Below the pieces are notes generated by a model. That model made no database searches. It saw only the letters and a list, made by a program, of their open reading frames with translations, and had not been told where the DNA came from. Shown piece after piece: positions 60,257 through 64,000 of a stretch of 64,000 bases of DNA (its first letter is position 1; each line of letters opens with the position of its first letter). Source of the DNA: Amaranthus tricolor (taxonomy: Eukaryota; Streptophyta; Magnoliopsida; Caryophyllales; Amaranthaceae); the NCBI RefSeq assembly GCF_026212465.1, contig NC_080049.1, positions 3,745,362 through 3,809,361 of the forward strand. The letters are read 5' to 3'. A program made the position numbers and the translations under genes.

Positions 60257-62286
60257 GGTAGACATTATTTTGTTGAAGTGGTTAAAATTGAAAATATGAG
60301 TCATATACTAGAAATCACGTGTTAAGTTGCGATTTTAAGTGTTTTTAAGCGTTTTTGCCACTTTTGCACATAAAGTAGCTCAAAGTTGGTTTGTTTTTCA
60401 CGGAACTTGGCACACAACACTATTTGGTATATATTATTGTGTTTAAGTGGATATAATTGAAAATCATAGTCATATGCTAGAAATTGCGTGTTCAGTTGAG
60501 CTTTTAAGGGTTTTCAAGCGTTATTGCCACTTCTGCGCATAAAGTAGCTCAAACTTGATTTGTTTTGCACGAAACTTGGCACATAACACTACTTGGTATA
60601 TATTATAGTGTTGAATTGGGTTAGAATTGAAAATCATATTCATACGCTAGAAATTACGTGTTAAGTTGCGATTTTATGGGTTTTGAAGCGCTTTTGCCAC
60701 TTTTGCGCATAAAGTAGCTCAAACTAGGTTTGTTTTGCACCAAACTAGGCACACAAGACTGTTTGGGATATATAATTGTGTAGAAGTGGTTAGAATTGAA
60801 AATCATAGTCATATGCTAGAAATTACGTGTTAAGTTGCGATTTTAAGGGTTTTTAAGAGTTTTTGCCACTTTTGCGCATAAAGTAGCTCAAACTTGGTTC
60901 ATTTTGCACGCAACTTGGCACACAACACTATATGGTATATATTATTGTGTTTAAATGGTTAAAATTGGAAATCTTAATCATATGCTAGAAATTGCGTGTT
61001 AAGTTGATCTTTTAAGGGTTTTCAAGCGTTTTTGCCACTTTTGCGCATAAAGTAGCTCAAACTTGCTTTGTTTTGCACGCAACTTGCCACACAACAGTAT
61101 TTGGTACAGATTATTGTGTTTAAGTGGTTAGAATTGAAAATCATAGTCATATGTTAGAAATTACGTGTTAAGTTGCGATTTTAAGGGTTTTTAAGTGTTT
61201 TTGCCACTTTTGCGCATAAAGTAGCTCAAACATGGTTTGTTTTGCACGAAACTTGGCACACAACACTATTTGGTAGACATTATTTTGTTGAAGTGGTTAA
61301 AATTGAAAATCAGAGTCATATACTAGAAATCACGTGTTAAGTTGCGATTTTAAGTGTTTTTAAGCGTTTTTGCCACTTTTGCACATAAAGTAGCTCAAAG
61401 TTGGTTTGTTTTTCACGGAACTTGGCACACAACACTATTTGGTATATATTATTGTGTTTAAGTGGATATAATTGAAAATCATAGTCATATGCTAGAAATT
61501 GCGTGTTCAGTTGAGCTTTTAAGGGTTTTCAAGCGTTATTGCCACTTTTGCGCATAAAGTTGCTCAAACTTGATTTGTTTTGCACGAAACTTGGCACATA
61601 ACACTACTTGGTATATATTATAGTGTTGAATTGGGTTAGAATTGAAAATCATATTCATACGCTAGAAATTACGTGTTAAGTTGCGATTTTATGGGTTTTG
61701 AAGCGCTTTTGCCACTTTTGCGCATAAAGTAGCTCAAACTAGGTTTGTTTTGCACCAAACTAGGCACACAAGACTGTTTGGGATATATAATTGTGTAGAA
61801 GTGGTTAGAATTGAAAATCATAGTCATATGCTAGAAATTACGTGTTAAGTTGCGATTTTAAGCGTTTTTAAGCGTTTTTGCCACTTTTGCGCATAAAGTA
61901 GCTCAAACTTGGTTCATTTTGCACGCAACTTGGCACACAACACTATATGGTATATATTATTGTGTTTAAATGGTTAAAATTGGAAATCTTAATCATATGC
62001 TAGAAATTGCGTGTTAAGTTGATCTTTTAAGGGTTTTCAAGCGTTTTTGCCACTTTTGCGCATAAAGTAGCTCAAACTTGCTTTGTTTTGCACGCAACTT
62101 GCCACACAACAATATTTGGTATAGATTATTGTGTTTAAGTGGTTAGAATTGAAAATCATAGTCATATGTTAGAAATTACGTGTTAAGTTGCGATTTTAAG
62201 GGTTTTTAAGTGTTTTTGCCACTTTTGCGCATAAAGTAGCTCAAACATGGTTTGTTTTGCACGAAACTTGGCACACAACACTATTT
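60257..62286 (+). repeat. Two 6-monomer cassettes in tandem
   Basis: P markers at 60257, 61272 and 62287, two 1015-bp steps. Both have the ggttcattttgcac T allele. A private change in the first is aaaatatgagtcatat after P. Confidence 0.87.
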
Positions 62287-63532
62287 GGTAGACATTATTT
62301 TGTTGAAGTGGTTAAAATTGAAAATTAGAGCCATATACTAGAAATTACGTGTTAAGTTGCGATTTTAAGTGTTTTTAAGCGTTTTTGCCACTTTTGCACA
62401 TAAAGTAGCTCAAAGTTGGTTTGTTTTTGACGGAACTTGGCACACAACACTATTTGGTATAAATTATTGTGTTTAAGTGGTTAGAATTGAAAATCATAGT
62501 TATATGCTAGAAATGCGTGTTCAGTTGAGCTTTTAAGGGTTTTCTAGCGTTATTGCCACTTTTGCGCATAAAGTAGCTCAAACTTTGTTTGTTTTGCACG
62601 AAACTAGGCACAAAACACTATTTGGTATATATTATTGTGTTGAAGTGGTTAGAATTGAAAATCATAGTCATATGCTAGAAATTACATGTTAAGTTAAGTT
62701 TTTTAGGGTTTTTAAGCATTTTTGCCACTTTAGCGCATGGAGTAGCTTAAACTTGTTTTGTTTTGCACGAAACTTGGCACACAACACTATTTGGTATACA
62801 TTATTGTGTTGAAGTGGTTAAAATTGAAAATCATAGTCATATGCTAGAAATTACGTGTTAAGTTGCGATTTTAAGGGTTTTTAAGCGTTTTTGCCACTTT
62901 TGCGCATAAAGTAGCTCAAACATGGTTTGTTTTGCAAGAAACTTGGCACACAACACTATTTGGTATATATTGTTGTGTTGAAGTGGGTTAGAATTGAAAA
63001 TCATAGTCATACGCTAGAAATTACGTATTAAGTTACGATTTTAAGGGTTTTTAAGCGTTTTTGCCACTTTTGCGCATCAAGTAGCTCAAAGTTGGTTTGT
63101 TTTGCACGCAACTTGGCACACAACACTATTTTGTATATATTATTGTGTTTAAGTGGATAGAATTGAAAATCATAGTCATATGCTAGAAATTGCGTGTTAA
63201 GTTGAGCATTTATGGGTTTTCAAGCGTTTTTGCCACTTTAGCACATAAAGTAGCTCAAACTTGATTTTTTTTTGCACGAAACTTGGCACATAACACTACT
63301 TGGTATATATTATAGTGTTGAAATGGGTTAGAATTGAAAATCATATTCATACGCTAGAAATTACGTGTTAAGTTGCGATTTTATGGGTTTTGAAGCGCTT
63401 TTGCCACTTTTGCGCATAAAGTAGCTCAAACTAGGTTTGGTTTGCACCAAACTAGGCACACAACAATGTTTGGGATATCTGATTGTGTTGAAGTGGTTAG
63501 AATATAAAATCATAGTCATATGCTAGAAATTA
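62287..63532 (+). repeat. Broken 10-monomer cassette
   Basis: Begins P, Q', V, W, X, Y as in the 10-monomer cassettes. From about 63190 the R and S monomers are more diverged (gagcatttatggg, cttgatttttttttgc, gggatatctgattg). T and U do not follow. A composite monomer takes their place. Confidence 0.8.
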
Positions 63533-63761
63533 CGTGTTAAGTTGAGCTTTTAAGGGTTTTTAAGCGTTTTTTGCCACTTTTGCGCATAAAGTAGCTCAAA
63601 CATGGTTTGTTTTGCACCAAACTTGGCACATAACATTGTTTGATATATATTATTTTGTTGAAGTTGTTAGAATTGAAAATCTTGGCACACAGCACTATTG
63701 GGTATATATTATTGTGTTGAAGTGGTTAAAATTGAAAATCAGAGTCATATACTAGAAATCA
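63533..63761 (+). repeat. Composite 229-bp monomer with internal duplication
   Basis: The distance between monomer starts here is 229 bp, not 169. The segment from cttggcaca to gaaaatc is present twice in direct succession (63622-63680 and 63681-63740, about 60 bp). The second copy ends in P-type sequence (aatcagagtcatatactag), so the junction also joins a diverged monomer to P and drops T, U and most of P. This is the clearest break of monomer phase in the window. Confidence 0.85.
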
Positions 63762-64000
63762 CGTGTTAAGTTGTCATTTTAAGTGTTTTTAAGCGTTTTT
63801 GCCACTTTTGCACATATAGTAGCTCAAAGTTGGTTTGTTTTTCACGGAACTTGGCACACAACACTATTTGGTATATATTATTGTGTTTAAGTGGATATAA
63901 TTGAAAATCATAGTCATATGCTAGAAATTGCGTGTTCAGTTGAGCTTTTAAGGGTTTTCAAGCGTTATTGCCACTTTTGCGCATAAAGTAGCTCAAACTT
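63762..64000 (+). repeat. Q and R monomers running off the window
   Basis: A Q monomer (tttttcacggaacttgg, ggatataattg) followed by the beginning of R (gcgtgttcagttgagc, gttattgcc). The array continues past the end of the sequence. Confidence 0.88.

Larger units (their letters stand above)
1..64000 (+). repeat. Satellite DNA array, ~169-bp monomer, head to tail
   Basis: The whole readable window is a tandem array. Using the recurring motif cgtgttaag as monomer start, successive starts fall 168-172 bp apart almost everywhere, for example 15599, 15768 and 15937. Every monomer has the same orientation. Recurrent landmarks in order are gattttaagggtttttaag, gccacttttgcgcataaag, gtagctcaaacttggtttg, cttggcacacaacactattt, ggtatatattattgtg and atagtcatatgctagaaatt. 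Monomers differ from one another by point changes and small indels, and variants recur in a fixed order, which defines higher-order repeats. Arrays of nucleosome-length monomers with higher-order structure are typical of plant and animal centromeres and pericentromeres; that location is inferred, not shown. I see no gene, transposon or RNA gene anywhere, so no stretch needs separate description as an intergenic region. Confidence 0.97.

Overview
The window is non-coding satellite DNA from end to end. About 63.8 kb of readable sequence is one head-to-tail, single-orientation tandem array with a monomer of about 169 bp. That is roughly 375 monomers, at about one third G+C by a hand count of one clean monomer. 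I see no gene, RNA gene, transposon, CRISPR array or inversion. The few 60-73 codon open frames recur at higher-order-repeat spacing and are shadows of the satellite. A nucleosome-length monomer in higher-order repeats (HORs) is the usual form of a eukaryotic regional centromere or pericentromere. AT-richness and monomer length fit a flowering plant best, but nothing here fixes the species. Two runs of exactly 100 N (6767-6866 and 39129-39228) are scaffold gaps, and the repeat family changes at both.

Layout. 1-2390: diverged monomers with a 7-monomer (1193 bp) repeat. 2391-6766: a 9-monomer HOR of about 1.5 kb, with a 148-149 bp deleted monomer and one re-expanded copy. 6767-6866: gap. 6867-22862: a 15-monomer HOR of 2534 bp in about six and a half copies; the last three and a half are nearly identical, while the copies next to the gap are full of single-base indels. 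22863-26251: rearranged, older relatives of that HOR. 26252-27961: a 5-monomer repeat in two copies. 27962-30152: transitional monomers with an 11-12 monomer duplication. 30153-39128: a different family dominated by a 2-monomer (339 bp) repeat mixed with a 3-monomer (507 bp) repeat. 39129-39228: gap. 39229-64000: a modular family of 3-, 6-, 9- and 10-monomer cassettes sharing one marker monomer, partly assembled into two tandem copies of a 26-monomer (4.4 kb) super-HOR and a partial 27-monomer (4.57 kb) super-HOR.

The monomer has two structural features worth testing. T- and A-tracts start almost exactly every 10 bp over about 60 bp, which predicts intrinsic curvature. Three short dyads sit back to back just after that stretch begins. 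I found no match by eye to the mammalian CENP-B box. Hybrid monomers (4551-4720, 55413-55581, 59980-60148), a deleted monomer and a 229-bp composite monomer (63533-63761) record the recombination that builds the array. All identities and spacings were read by hand. No database search was possible.
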